From assembly GCF_002836975.1 (NCBI RefSeq), contig NZ_NIJK01000029.1, forward strand, positions 186,001 through 250,000: DNA of 64,000 nt, read 5' to 3'. Below, in pieces: positions 30,727-40,017 of this stretch (within the stretch, counting starts at the first letter, position 1; the number at the start of each line of letters is the position of its first letter). A program made the translations under genes and the position numbers. The notes below the pieces were generated by a model, which was given only the letters and a program-made list of their open reading frames with translations, made no database searches and had not been told where the DNA came from. Source of the stretch: Shewanella indica (lineage in GTDB: Bacteria; Pseudomonadota; Gammaproteobacteria; Enterobacterales; Shewanellaceae).

Positions 30727-31536
30727 ATGAAAGAAAGAGAAAAAATCGCCGTATTTATTGATGCCGATAATGCTCCTGCCCGAAAGTTCGATGTCATTTT
30801 GGCAGAACTGGCCAAACATGGTGTGGTAAGCATACGCAAAGCCTATGGTAACTGGAAAAGCCCGGGGCTGAAGCAATGGGAAGATATTCTGCACGAATAC
30901 GCCATTCAACCGATTCAGCAGTTCGACCTAACCAAAGGCAAGAACGCTACCGACATTGCACTGGTGATAGATGCAATGGACATACTCTATACCAAGGACA
31001 TAGATATCATTTGTCTCATCTCCTCTGACTGCGACTTCACCCCTTTGGTCACCAGAGTGCTCTCAGATGGTAAAACCGTATTCGGCTTTGGTGAGCGTAA
31101 AGCCCCCAACGCATTCGTTAACAGCTGCTCCCGCTTCCTCTACCTAGATGCAGAACCCGAAGTCGAAACCGAAGTCGAAACCGAAGTAGAATTGCCTATA
31201 GAGAAAGCCTTAGAACCGGCACCAGAAAAAGAATCTAAAGCCGCTCCCACAACCACAAAAATCACCGCTCCCCGCAAGAAAAACCTAAAAGGCGATACTA
31301 AGTTGATTAATCTGCTACGACAAGCAATAGAGGCAACAGAAGAGGACGATGGTTGGGCACAACTCGGCCCAATTGGCTCTCACATTTCGAACCACAGCTC
31401 ATTCGACCAAAGAAACTATGGCTTCAAGAAACTCAGCGATCTCTTCGCCGCCATAGACCTTTTCGAGATGCGTAAAACAAACGGTTCAGTCATGTGGATA
31501 AGAGAGAGCAAACGAGCCAAAAAAAGTGGAAAGTAA
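30727..31536 (+). CDS. NYN (PIN-like) nuclease-fold protein with OST-HTH/LOTUS domain
   Basis: A 269-residue protein resembling the LabA-like NYN family. Residues 5-140 hold the PIN-like fold with candidate metal ligands Asp12, Asp14, Asp76, Asp101 and Asp103 (FIDADN, ATDIALVID, SSDCDF). A low-complexity Glu/Pro/Lys linker with repeated EVET comes next (145-185). Residues 190-260 match an OST-HTH/LOTUS domain (DGWAQLGPIGSHI), which binds RNA. Such proteins are predicted RNases. Its role in this island is unknown; no antitoxin-like partner is adjacent. Confidence 0.85.
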   Translation: MKEREKIAVFIDADNAPARKFDVILAELAKHGVVSIRKAYGNWKSPGLKQWEDILHEYAIQPIQQFDLTKGKNATDIALVIDAMDILYTKDIDIICLISSDCDFTPLVTRVLSDGKTVFGFGERKAPNAFVNSCSRFLYLDAEPEVETEVETEVELPIEKALEPAPEKESKAAPTTTKITAPRKKNLKGDTKLINLLRQAIEATEEDDGWAQLGPIGSHISNHSSFDQRNYGFKKLSDLFAAIDLFEMRKTNGSVMWIRESKRAKKSGK

Positions 31537-31625
31537 AGTGACTTAACAACTAGAAAAACACCTAAACCATATATCTATACCCCTTCTAATTAGAGATATA
31601 AAATAATATACGGAAGCATAATACT

Positions 31626-32114
31626 ATGACAGGAACTCCTCCTAAAAGATTCAACATTAAAGTATATGAAATAGACAAAGCAGCACCATCACCTACTGAG
31701 TCTGCACCAGGAAATATCAACAGTAGCGATTTCTCTAACTTCATTGATGAATTAACTAGAAAAATTCACTCATCAACATCAACAAAAAAATATAAATTCA
31801 GATCCGACTCAGACATAAAACTAGTAATAGAAGAAATTGCAAAGAACGATCTTCAGGTGAAATACTCTAGAGAAATCGCAAAAGAATTATTGCAATCAGA
31901 AAAGAATTATGACAAAAGACACCCAAACACACCAATAAAGCAAGGCAGTCTGATTATTTCAAAATACAACATCCAGTCATCAAATTATATTCTTATAGCC
32001 AAAATAGATTTCGAGTCGTATTTTAGCAAGAAAAATCTAACTAAAAACCAAGGGCTTCCTGAAGAAAAAGGTTTGCTAAAAGCAGCCTTGTTTAAAATTG
32101 AAGGAAAAAAATAA
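31626..32114 (+). CDS. NdpA-like protein, N-terminal part before a -1 frameshift
   Basis: A 162-residue frame in very AT-rich DNA. It ends at TAA just after the heptamer A AAA AAA (32105-32111). The strand-and-helix pattern, with a hydrophobic strand NYILIAKIDF followed by LLKAALFKI, weakly resembles the NdpA/YejK nucleoid-associated family. Shifting the frame by -1 at the A-run joins it to the downstream frame and yields about 338 residues, close to the 335 of E. coli YejK. This gene is therefore either programmed to frameshift, recently broken, or mis-sequenced by one A. Confidence 0.6.
   Translation: MTGTPPKRFNIKVYEIDKAAPSPTESAPGNINSSDFSNFIDELTRKIHSSTSTKKYKFRSDSDIKLVIEEIAKNDLQVKYSREIAKELLQSEKNYDKRHPNTPIKQGSLIISKYNIQSSNYILIAKIDFESYFSKKNLTKNQGLPEEKGLLKAALFKIEGKK
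32105..32111 (+). other. candidate -1 frameshift site (A7)
   Basis: Seven A in the register A AAA AAA, with the zero-frame stop TAA directly after. AAGGA overlaps the 5' edge. A weak hairpin (CAACTCAA 32140-32147 with TTGGGTTG 32161-32168) lies 28 bases downstream, which is further than usual for a stimulator. Confidence 0.5.
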
Positions 32115-32641
32115 ATAGTGCAATAGAAGTTTCAGACACCAACTCAAGGATTTCAAGGTTTTGGGTTGACGAATTCCTTAAAGCAGACGATATAAATACA
32201 GACCAAGACAACACAAAAAACTCATTCAAAGAATTCAAAAGGGTCATAAATAGAGTATTAAAAGAACACAGTGATGATAAATATACAATGCTTAACTCAC
32301 TCATTACTTACTTTGCCACAAAAGAAAAATTTGACTCATCTACTTTCTTTAATGATTTAACAGGAAACTATACATTTAGCTGCCCCAAAGAAATACAAAA
32401 AGAACTTTCGGAAGAAATTGAAAAGAAGATTAAAGGTGGAACATTTGACGGAATATTCAACCTGGACAACAAATTAATAAAAAACAATCTAAAACAATCA
32501 TTTAAACTTGACGACGACATAGTAATAACTACAAAAAAAGGGAATATGGAAAGAATATTCTCTCACAAAATAAAAGGCATAAAGTACGTCGTCATCAGAA
32601 CAGACAATGGCTTTGCAGATTTCCCATCTCTTAAGGATTGA
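32111..32641 (+). CDS. NdpA-like protein, C-terminal part in the -1 frame
   Basis: The frame is open from 32102 to the TGA at 32641, but it has no ATG, GTG or TTG before 32288. The 59 codons between 32111 and 32287 encode ordinary protein sequence (RFWVDEFLKADDIN), so they make sense only if reached from the upstream frame. An internal ATG at 32288 could give a 117-residue product. The end (SFKLDDDIVITTKKGNMERI) continues the NdpA-like pattern. The next gene starts 2 bases after the stop. Confidence 0.55.
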   Translation: MNSAIEVSDTNSRISRFWVDEFLKADDINTDQDNTKNSFKEFKRVINRVLKEHSDDKYTMLNSLITYFATKEKFDSSTFFNDLTGNYTFSCPKEIQKELSEEIEKKIKGGTFDGIFNLDNKLIKNNLKQSFKLDDDIVITTKKGNMERIFSHKIKGIKYVVIRTDNGFADFPSLKD

Positions 32642-32643
32642 TT

Positions 32644-34044
32644 ATGAATACCAATTCTCAAGAAAACCTTTGTTGGTATGAGAAAACAATTTTACTTAAC
32701 CAGAACAACACAATAGATACCAACAATTTTGCTAATATCCTCCAGACTGAATCTGTTTCCTTTGACATTATCGTAAATGATGAACCAGAAAACACCGTAA
32801 ATTCTATAGAAGCGCTAATTGAACATTTAAATAATGATAAAATTTCAGATGACGAAGAAGTAAAAATCAGAGCACGCGTTGATAAAAGTAATCTTAAAAC
32901 ATTCACTATTTTTGATGAAACTGTATTCACTGATTACTTAGCAACACTTCATCCAGAAGACTTTTTATACGAAATCCATAAGTCTCTAGTTTTAAAAAAC
33001 AACAAGCTTAGAATTGAGCAGACAAATACTGAAATAGATTACAAAAGAAATGATCTTGATGGATTTCAAACAATACCACTGAACAAAATGGAAAAACTAT
33101 CAAAACTCATAGAGGAAAAAATAAACCCTGATGATATATATCAGATAGCATTACAACTACAGGAACCTTTGAAATCATGCTTCATAGAAAAGTCAACCAT
33201 ATCAATGTTGTTTTTCTTAGCTAACGACTTCGACGCAGATAATAAAAACTATTATTTCTATGGATACCGGGACTACTGTATTCATATCGAAAATCTTCCC
33301 GAAGAAAATTGCGACATAGTTAGAACTTTGTTCCAATTTATATATTCAACAAAAGAGTTTGTAGCAAAACTGGGAATACTTAGAAATATAATATCCATTA
33401 GTGATAGCTCTAAGAAATTTGAGGATATTTTCAATCAAAAATTAAGAGTGACTTTATTCTCAAATTATCAGATATATTTAAAAGACAATGTTGAAAGATA
33501 TATAGATGTCAAAAATAAAACTTCAGACTTTATTTTTGAACTATCCAACAGAGTCATAGATAGTATAGACTCATATAAAACTGATATAAAAAGAGCCATT
33601 ATGGCTATAATGTCATTTTACTTTATGTCAGTAGTCTTCACAGGAATTGACAAAGGAAAATTTGAGTCCCTATATAGAATTGACATCGGAATATTAAGCG
33701 TTGTATTTTTAATTTTTGCAATAGTTTATATTTGCATGTCGAACTTTGAATTAAAAAACAGAATAAACACTCACAGAAACGGACTAGATCAACTTAAAGA
33801 AAGATACACTGACATTTTAAATCAAGAAGATTTAGATGGTATATTCGACAAAACAACAATAGATTGTATCGAAAAAGACAACTCTACAAAAAGCATCACC
33901 ATACTTGGAATAAGCTTTTGTGTAATATTAATTTCAATTACCATGGCAATGGTTTATTCCAAGAATACAATCTTGATTGATACTTATATTAGTAATACAT
34001 TAGACAACTTAAGGTTAGTGTTAAACAACTCTCTTAACAGTTAA
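32644..34044 (+). CDS. membrane protein with large N-terminal cytoplasmic region, function unknown
   Basis: A 466-residue protein in AT-rich DNA. About 315 residues of soluble, mostly helical sequence precede three hydrophobic segments at about 318-333, 347-366 and 418-439. A charged helical region links the second and third. No known enzyme motif is visible. The ATG at 32644 has AAGGA 6 bases upstream; a TTG at 32638 is an unlikely alternative. It directly follows the NdpA-like gene and is probably translated with it. The arrangement of a possible DNA-binding protein plus a membrane protein resembles abortive-type defence modules, but this is inference. Confidence 0.65.
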   Translation: MNTNSQENLCWYEKTILLNQNNTIDTNNFANILQTESVSFDIIVNDEPENTVNSIEALIEHLNNDKISDDEEVKIRARVDKSNLKTFTIFDETVFTDYLATLHPEDFLYEIHKSLVLKNNKLRIEQTNTEIDYKRNDLDGFQTIPLNKMEKLSKLIEEKINPDDIYQIALQLQEPLKSCFIEKSTISMLFFLANDFDADNKNYYFYGYRDYCIHIENLPEENCDIVRTLFQFIYSTKEFVAKLGILRNIISISDSSKKFEDIFNQKLRVTLFSNYQIYLKDNVERYIDVKNKTSDFIFELSNRVIDSIDSYKTDIKRAIMAIMSFYFMSVVFTGIDKGKFESLYRIDIGILSVVFLIFAIVYICMSNFELKNRINTHRNGLDQLKERYTDILNQEDLDGIFDKTTIDCIEKDNSTKSITILGISFCVILISITMAMVYSKNTILIDTYISNTLDNLRLVLNNSLNS

Positions 34045-34075
34045 TTTATAAAATATATATAAGAATGAAATAAAA

Positions 34076-34756
34076 AGAGTAAGGACAGCCATAACACTTC
34101 ACCCGCAGATTGCACCAAATGACCCGGCATATGCGCATCAGTGACCGTCGCCAACATGGATGTTGGCGCCGAGCTTACAAGGATGTATTCACCGAAAAGA
34201 GTAAGGACAGCCAAAACACTTCACCCGCAAACTGCACCAAAAAAGAAAGAGTAAGGACAGCCAAAACACTTCACCCGCAGATTGCACCAAATCACCCGGC
34301 ATATGCGCATCAGTGACCGTCGCCAACATGGATGTTGGCGCCGAGCTTACAAGGATGTATTCACAGCGTGTCACTGAGGTGCATATGCATAAGGCCTGCG
34401 GCAGGCAATGAGTGGCACAATCAGCCGGAAGCCATTCCAAACCCAAACCACTCCCCCGCCCTCGGCAGAAACCGCTGGAATAGAAAAGGCCCGCGTTCGA
34501 AAAAGAGTAAGGACAGCCATAACACTTCACCCGCAGGTCGCACCAAATCACCCGGTATATGCGCATCAGTGACCGTCGCCAACATGGATGTTGGCGCCGA
34601 GCTTACAAGGATGTATTCACAGCGTGTCACTGAGGCGCATATGCATAAGGCCTGCGGCAGGCAATGAGTTGCACAATCAGCCGGAAGCCATTGCAAACCC
34701 AAACCACTCCCCCGCCCTTGGCAGAAACCACTGAAATGGAAAAGGCCCGCGTTCGA
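34076..34756. repeat. tandem array of a 253-bp element
   Basis: Two full copies (34248-34500 and 34504-34756), one 5' part copy of 117 bases (34076-34192) and one 43-base fragment (34198-34240). All begin AGAGTAAGGACAGCC. Each full unit contains the dyad CGCCAACAT/ATGTTGGCG, a wider 18-bp inverted repeat (for example 34300-34317 with 34370-34387), and GCCTGC/GCAGGC. ORFs across it are products of the repeat. It separates the AT-rich genes from groESL. Confidence 0.85.
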
Positions 34757-34787
34757 GGCACGAGCCTTTTCCTTTCTCGGAATAAAC

Positions 34788-34823
34788 AAAAGCCCCAATA
34801 CTGTTAAGTATCGGGGCTTTTTT
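34788..34823. terminator. strong bidirectional terminator
   Basis: AAAAGCCCC and GGGGCTTTT with inner AATAC/GTAT-like pairing and one mismatch. T-tracts lie on both sides. It probably ends groESL transcription and insulates it from the repeat array. Confidence 0.85.
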
Positions 34824-34857
34824 AAGTTCTAAGCTTCTGAGCTTAAGACCGACATTG

Positions 34858-34957
34858 CGTCTAGCGCAGGAAAAATCGTTTTAGAGCCAGGCATCTTGCC
34901 GCGACGTTTAGTGAACTAAACGAGTGGCAAGATAACGCCGCTATAGACGATTTTAAC
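34858..34957. repeat. 100-bp multi-arm palindromic structure after groEL
   Basis: Three nested arm pairs: AAAATCGT/ACGATTTT (34872-34879, 34947-34954), ATCTTGCC/GGCAAGAT (34893-34900, 34926-34933) and CGTTTAG/CTAAACG (34905-34911, 34916-34922). It looks like a repetitive extragenic palindrome or a structured 3' end. Confidence 0.6.
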
Positions 34958-34966
34958 CAGCTAGGA

Positions 34967-36631
<1,665 letters not shown>

Positions 36632-36665
36632 TTACTTTGGAAGGTCTTTAATGGTTGTGAGTGGT

Positions 36666-36956
36666 TTATTCCACTACGGCCATCAGGTCAGCTTCTGACA
36701 GGATCAGGACTTCTTCACCGTCAATCTTCTCTTTCTTGACACCGTAACCTTCGTTGAAGATCACTACGTCACCTACCTTCACGTCCAATGGCTTAATGTC
36801 ACCGTTTTCGAGGATGCGGCCATTGCCAACAGCCAGTACTTCACCACGGGTAGACTTTTCGGCTGCGCTGCCGGTCAGTACGATGCCACCGGCCGAAGTG
36901 CTTTCAACTTCCAGGCGTTTGACGATCACGCGGTCATGTAATGGACGAATATTCAT
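36666..36956 (-). CDS. groS: co-chaperonin GroES
   Basis: The 10-kDa lid of the GroEL chamber, 96 residues, beginning [14 protein letters not shown]. The mobile loop [11 protein letters not shown] is intact. AGGAGAA lies before the ATG. A heat-shock promoter is about 100 bases upstream. Confidence 0.99.
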   Translation of the reverse strand: MNIRPLHDRVIVKRLEVESTSAGGIVLTGSAAEKSTRGEVLAVGNGRILENGDIKPLDVKVGDVVIFNEGYGVKKEKIDGEEVLILSEADLMAVVE

Positions 36957-37055
36957 CGATGGATTCTCCTAATGATTTTTGCCCAATATGAGGCGGTTCA
37001 TGGTTGATGTAAAAGGCGGCCATGCCAATTGGCTTTAGCCGCTTGATGTTGGCTT

Positions 37056-37087
37056 ATATGGGGGCCGTATTTGGCACTTCCAAGGGG
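37056..37087 (-). promoter_or_regulatory. sigma-32 heat-shock promoter of groESL
   Basis: On the minus strand CCCCTTGGAA is followed after about 14 bases by CCCCATATAA, a close match to the sigma-32 consensus CTTGAAA-N13/14-CCCCATNT. It lies about 100 bases upstream of groES. Confidence 0.85.
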
Positions 37088-37205
37088 ACAGCTCAAAATT
37101 TTTTGAAAATTTTTGACCCTCGTTTTTTAAAGCCGGGGCAATCCTGTTAGAATCGCGCTTCCGCACGATTTCCTTCATCCATTTCACAAGAGGCAGATAC
37201 GGGCC

Positions 37206-38570
37206 ATGAGAGACAGACACGGGCTGCTCAGTCAGCCGATAGGTCGTGTACTGCTTAATATGAGTGTTCCCAACATGTTAGGGATCCTCACCGTGCTGGG
37301 CTTCAATCTGGTAGACACCTACTTCATCAGTAAGCTGGGCACAGAGGCGCTGGCGGCGATCAGCTTCACCTTCCCTGTGACCCTGGTGGTATCCAGTATT
37401 GCCATCGGCATAGGCGCCGGTGTGTCCACTAATCTTGGCCGCCTGATAGGCGCCGGGCACGCCCCCAAAGCCAAGGTGTTTCTGCATGATGCCCTGCTGC
37501 TGACCTTTATTTTGACTGCCGGGCTTTCCTTGCTGGGCAGTTTGTTTATCGAGCCGCTGTTTTCCCTGCTCGGCGCCAAAGACGACATACTGCCGCTGGT
37601 GCATGACTATATGAACCTCTGGTATCTGGGGGCGCCGCTATTGGTGCTGTTGATGGTGGGTAATCAGGGCCTGAGGGCCACCGGCGATACCCGTTCCCCG
37701 GCGGCGATTTTGTCGCTGGCGGCGCTGATTAACCTGATCCTCGATCCGCTGCTTATCTTTGGTATCGGCCCCTTTCCCAGGCTGGAAATTCAAGGCGCCG
37801 CCGTGGCGACCCTGATCTCCTGGTTAATGGCACTGTCGCTGTCCAGTTATCTGTTGGTGGTCAAACGCCATATGTTGGTGGCCGCGGGCTGGTGTTTAAG
37901 TCGCTTTGTCGATAACTGGAAACAGCTGGCCCATATCGCCCAACCGGCGGCGCTGATGAATATGATCAACCCCCTGGCCAATGCCGTGATGATGGCGATG
38001 CTGGCCAGGATAGATCACGCTGCGGTGGCCGCCTTCGGTGCCGGTACCCGGCTGGAGTCTGTGCTGCTGATTGTGGTGATGGGGCTGTCTTCCAGCCTGG
38101 TGCCCTTTATCGCCCAGAATCTGGGCGCCGGTCAGAAGGAGCGCGCCCGCGAGGCATTGCTGCTGGCGCTGAAGTTTGTGCTCCTGTTCCAGACCCTGCT
38201 GTATATTCCGCTGGCGCTGCTGGCGCCGCAGATTGCCGCCTTGTTCAGTACCGACCCTCAGGTGCTGGAATGGCTCAGCTTCTATATTCTGGTGTTGCCC
38301 GCCGCTTACGGCCCTCTTGGCGTGGTGATCATAGTGGCCACCTCGCTCAACGCCTACCACAGGCCCATGGCCTCGCTGGTACTGAATCTGTGCCGCCTGT
38401 TCCTGCTGATGCTGCCACTGGCGGCGCTGGGCGCCTTCCTAGGTGGGGTAAAAGGCCTGATGCTGGCGCTGCCGCTGACCAACATACTCATGGGTATTGC
38501 CAGCTATTATCTGGCCAGCAATATCAGCGAACCGCAAAAAATCAAATCCCCCTGCCCCAATGAGGGATAA
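37206..38570 (+). CDS. MATE family efflux transporter
   Basis: A 454-residue membrane protein with about twelve helices of the multidrug and toxin extrusion family, which exports compounds in exchange for Na+ or H+. MATE features are the N-terminal PNMLGILTVLGFNLVDTYF and GNQGLRATGDTRSPA in the first half. The substrate cannot be predicted. It is divergent from groESL and ends at a shared terminator. Confidence 0.9.
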   Translation: MRDRHGLLSQPIGRVLLNMSVPNMLGILTVLGFNLVDTYFISKLGTEALAAISFTFPVTLVVSSIAIGIGAGVSTNLGRLIGAGHAPKAKVFLHDALLLTFILTAGLSLLGSLFIEPLFSLLGAKDDILPLVHDYMNLWYLGAPLLVLLMVGNQGLRATGDTRSPAAILSLAALINLILDPLLIFGIGPFPRLEIQGAAVATLISWLMALSLSSYLLVVKRHMLVAAGWCLSRFVDNWKQLAHIAQPAALMNMINPLANAVMMAMLARIDHAAVAAFGAGTRLESVLLIVVMGLSSSLVPFIAQNLGAGQKERAREALLLALKFVLLFQTLLYIPLALLAPQIAALFSTDPQVLEWLSFYILVLPAAYGPLGVVIIVATSLNAYHRPMASLVLNLCRLFLLMLPLAALGAFLGGVKGLMLALPLTNILMGIASYYLASNISEPQKIKSPCPNEG

Positions 38571-38751
38571 GCACTTGGCGACTCCAGAAAGCTGAGAGTA
38601 TGCACCGCAGTAGTTGCCGCGACAGCATCCTTAAACTGACGCCGCGGCCACTGCTACGGCGCACTCATTCAAGTGCCGCGATAGCCACTGGCATAGCGAT
38701 AAATGAGTGATAAATGTTTTCCAGTCAGCGCTGCAAGTTATGAGGGGTAAA

Positions 38752-38785
38752 TAAAAAGGACCTTCCGAGCGGAAGGTCTTTTTTA
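38752..38785. terminator. bidirectional terminator
   Basis: GACCTTCC/GGAAGGTC stem with loop GAGC, an A-run on the left and T6 on the right. It serves the MATE gene (plus) and fxsA (minus). Confidence 0.92.
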
Positions 38786-39484
38786 TCAGTGTTTGTGCCG
38801 ATCACCTGCGTTACCAGGCCGACTATCATCTTGGTCTGTTTTATCTTCCGTATCCTGCGGCTGATGGCCTTTTTCACTTTGCTGAGGGCTGTTTTCACTT
38901 CGCTGATGGCTCTCTCCACCCGGCTGATGGCTCTCTTCTTCCAGCTGATGGCTCTCTTCTTCCAGCTGATGGCTCTCTTCTTCCAGCTGATGGCTCTCGG
39001 GACGCTTATCGGAAGGGTCGGCCTTGCGTTCAAACTCACCTTCGAACACATCACCGCCCTGACCTCTTTGATGAGGTGGTTCAAAGGGGTTGGTACCGGC
39101 TCTGAACTGAGCACCGGCAACCACCTTGAGCTGCATCCGCTGATAAAAATAACGCGCCAGCGGTGCCCGGGTGATTGGAGTCAGCAGGATAAGGCCGATA
39201 AGGTCGGTAACAAACCCTGGAATAAGCAGCAGAATACCGGCCATGGCCAGCATCATGCCCTCGACTATCTCTTGCCCCGGCGCTTCACCGGCGGCCAACT
39301 TTTTCTGTACCGACATCAGGGTACTCAAGCCTTGGCTGCGAACCAGAGAAACACCGACCACCGCGGTGAGGATCACCAATGCCACTGTGTTCCAGCTGCC
39401 CAGAACTTCGCCGACCCGGATAAGCACCGAGAGTTCGACGACAGGGATCAGCACAAAGATGATAAACATTATCAGAAATGGCAT
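38786..39484 (-). CDS. fxsA: FxsA family membrane protein with repeat-rich tail
   Basis: A 232-residue protein. The first 130 residues match FxsA, a small cytoplasmic-membrane protein known in E. coli to affect F-plasmid exclusion of phage T7. Four hydrophobic segments are visible. The C-terminal third is unusually polar and built of seven-residue repeats around ESHQLEE. E. coli FxsA is shorter (about 158 residues), so the repeats extend it. Confidence 0.85.
   Translation of the reverse strand: MPFLIMFIIFVLIPVVELSVLIRVGEVLGSWNTVALVILTAVVGVSLVRSQGLSTLMSVQKKLAAGEAPGQEIVEGMMLAMAGILLLIPGFVTDLIGLILLTPITRAPLARYFYQRMQLKVVAGAQFRAGTNPFEPPHQRGQGGDVFEGEFERKADPSDKRPESHQLEEESHQLEEESHQLEEESHQPGGESHQRSENSPQQSEKGHQPQDTEDKTDQDDSRPGNAGDRHKH
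38860..39006. repeat. 21-bp tandem repeat within fxsA
   Basis: Seven units of 21 bases start at 38860, 38881, 38902, 38923, 38944, 38965 and 38986. Three are identical or nearly so. They encode a heptapeptide series from ESHQLEE to more divergent units. Confidence 0.9.
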
Positions 39485-39684
39485 GTAGGCCTCATTTTTT
39501 ACAGTAGTTGAAAACTAAATGGGGATAACTCGGTCTGATTTCAAGTCCGCAGCCTGCCCCGGGTTTGACGCCTGAGCTCACTGTTTCAGCAAAGCCTTAA
39601 TGCAAGCTTGCGGCAAAACACGTAAAGTAGACGCTCGATTTTAATCCCCTTGGCTTAAGTCAGGTTTAATTTAACCCGCTCATT

Positions 39685-40017
39685 ATGGACATAAAATCTC
39701 AACAAGCGCTGCTGGTTTTTTGCAGTTGCCCGGATACAGACAGTGCCAAGAGCCTGGCCGCAACCTTGGTGCGTGAGTCACTGGTGGCCTGTGCTCAGGT
39801 GAGCCAGACTGTGGATTCGTTTTATGTCTGGCAGGGCGAACTCTGCCAGGAGACTGAAGTCAGCCTGCAGCTCAAGTGTCTGGCCAGCGCCTACCCCAGG
39901 CTGGAGCAGAGAATACTCGAACTGCATCCCTATGAAGTACCTGAAATTATTGCTGTGCCCATCAGCCATGGGCTGCCCGCCTATCTGGATTGGATAAAAG
40001 ACAACACTAAGCTATGA
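39685..40017 (+). CDS. cutA: divalent-cation tolerance protein CutA
   Basis: A 110-residue trimeric protein of the CutA family, associated with copper tolerance in E. coli. The family motifs SLVACAQV and YVWQGELCQETEV, and HPYEVPEIIAVPI near the end, are present. It overlaps dsbD by 4 bases, the order found in E. coli. Confidence 0.95.
   Translation: MDIKSQQALLVFCSCPDTDSAKSLAATLVRESLVACAQVSQTVDSFYVWQGELCQETEVSLQLKCLASAYPRLEQRILELHPYEVPEIIAVPISHGLPAYLDWIKDNTKL

Noticed and set aside
34076-34756. CRISPR array
   Set aside because: The units are 253 bp, contiguous, and lack short repeats with unique spacers.
34189-34798. Minus-strand frames of 125 codons in the repeat array (34189-34566 and 34421-34798)
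   Set aside because: They arise from the 253-bp repeat units; the same translated sequence repeats because the DNA repeats, and no start signals are present.
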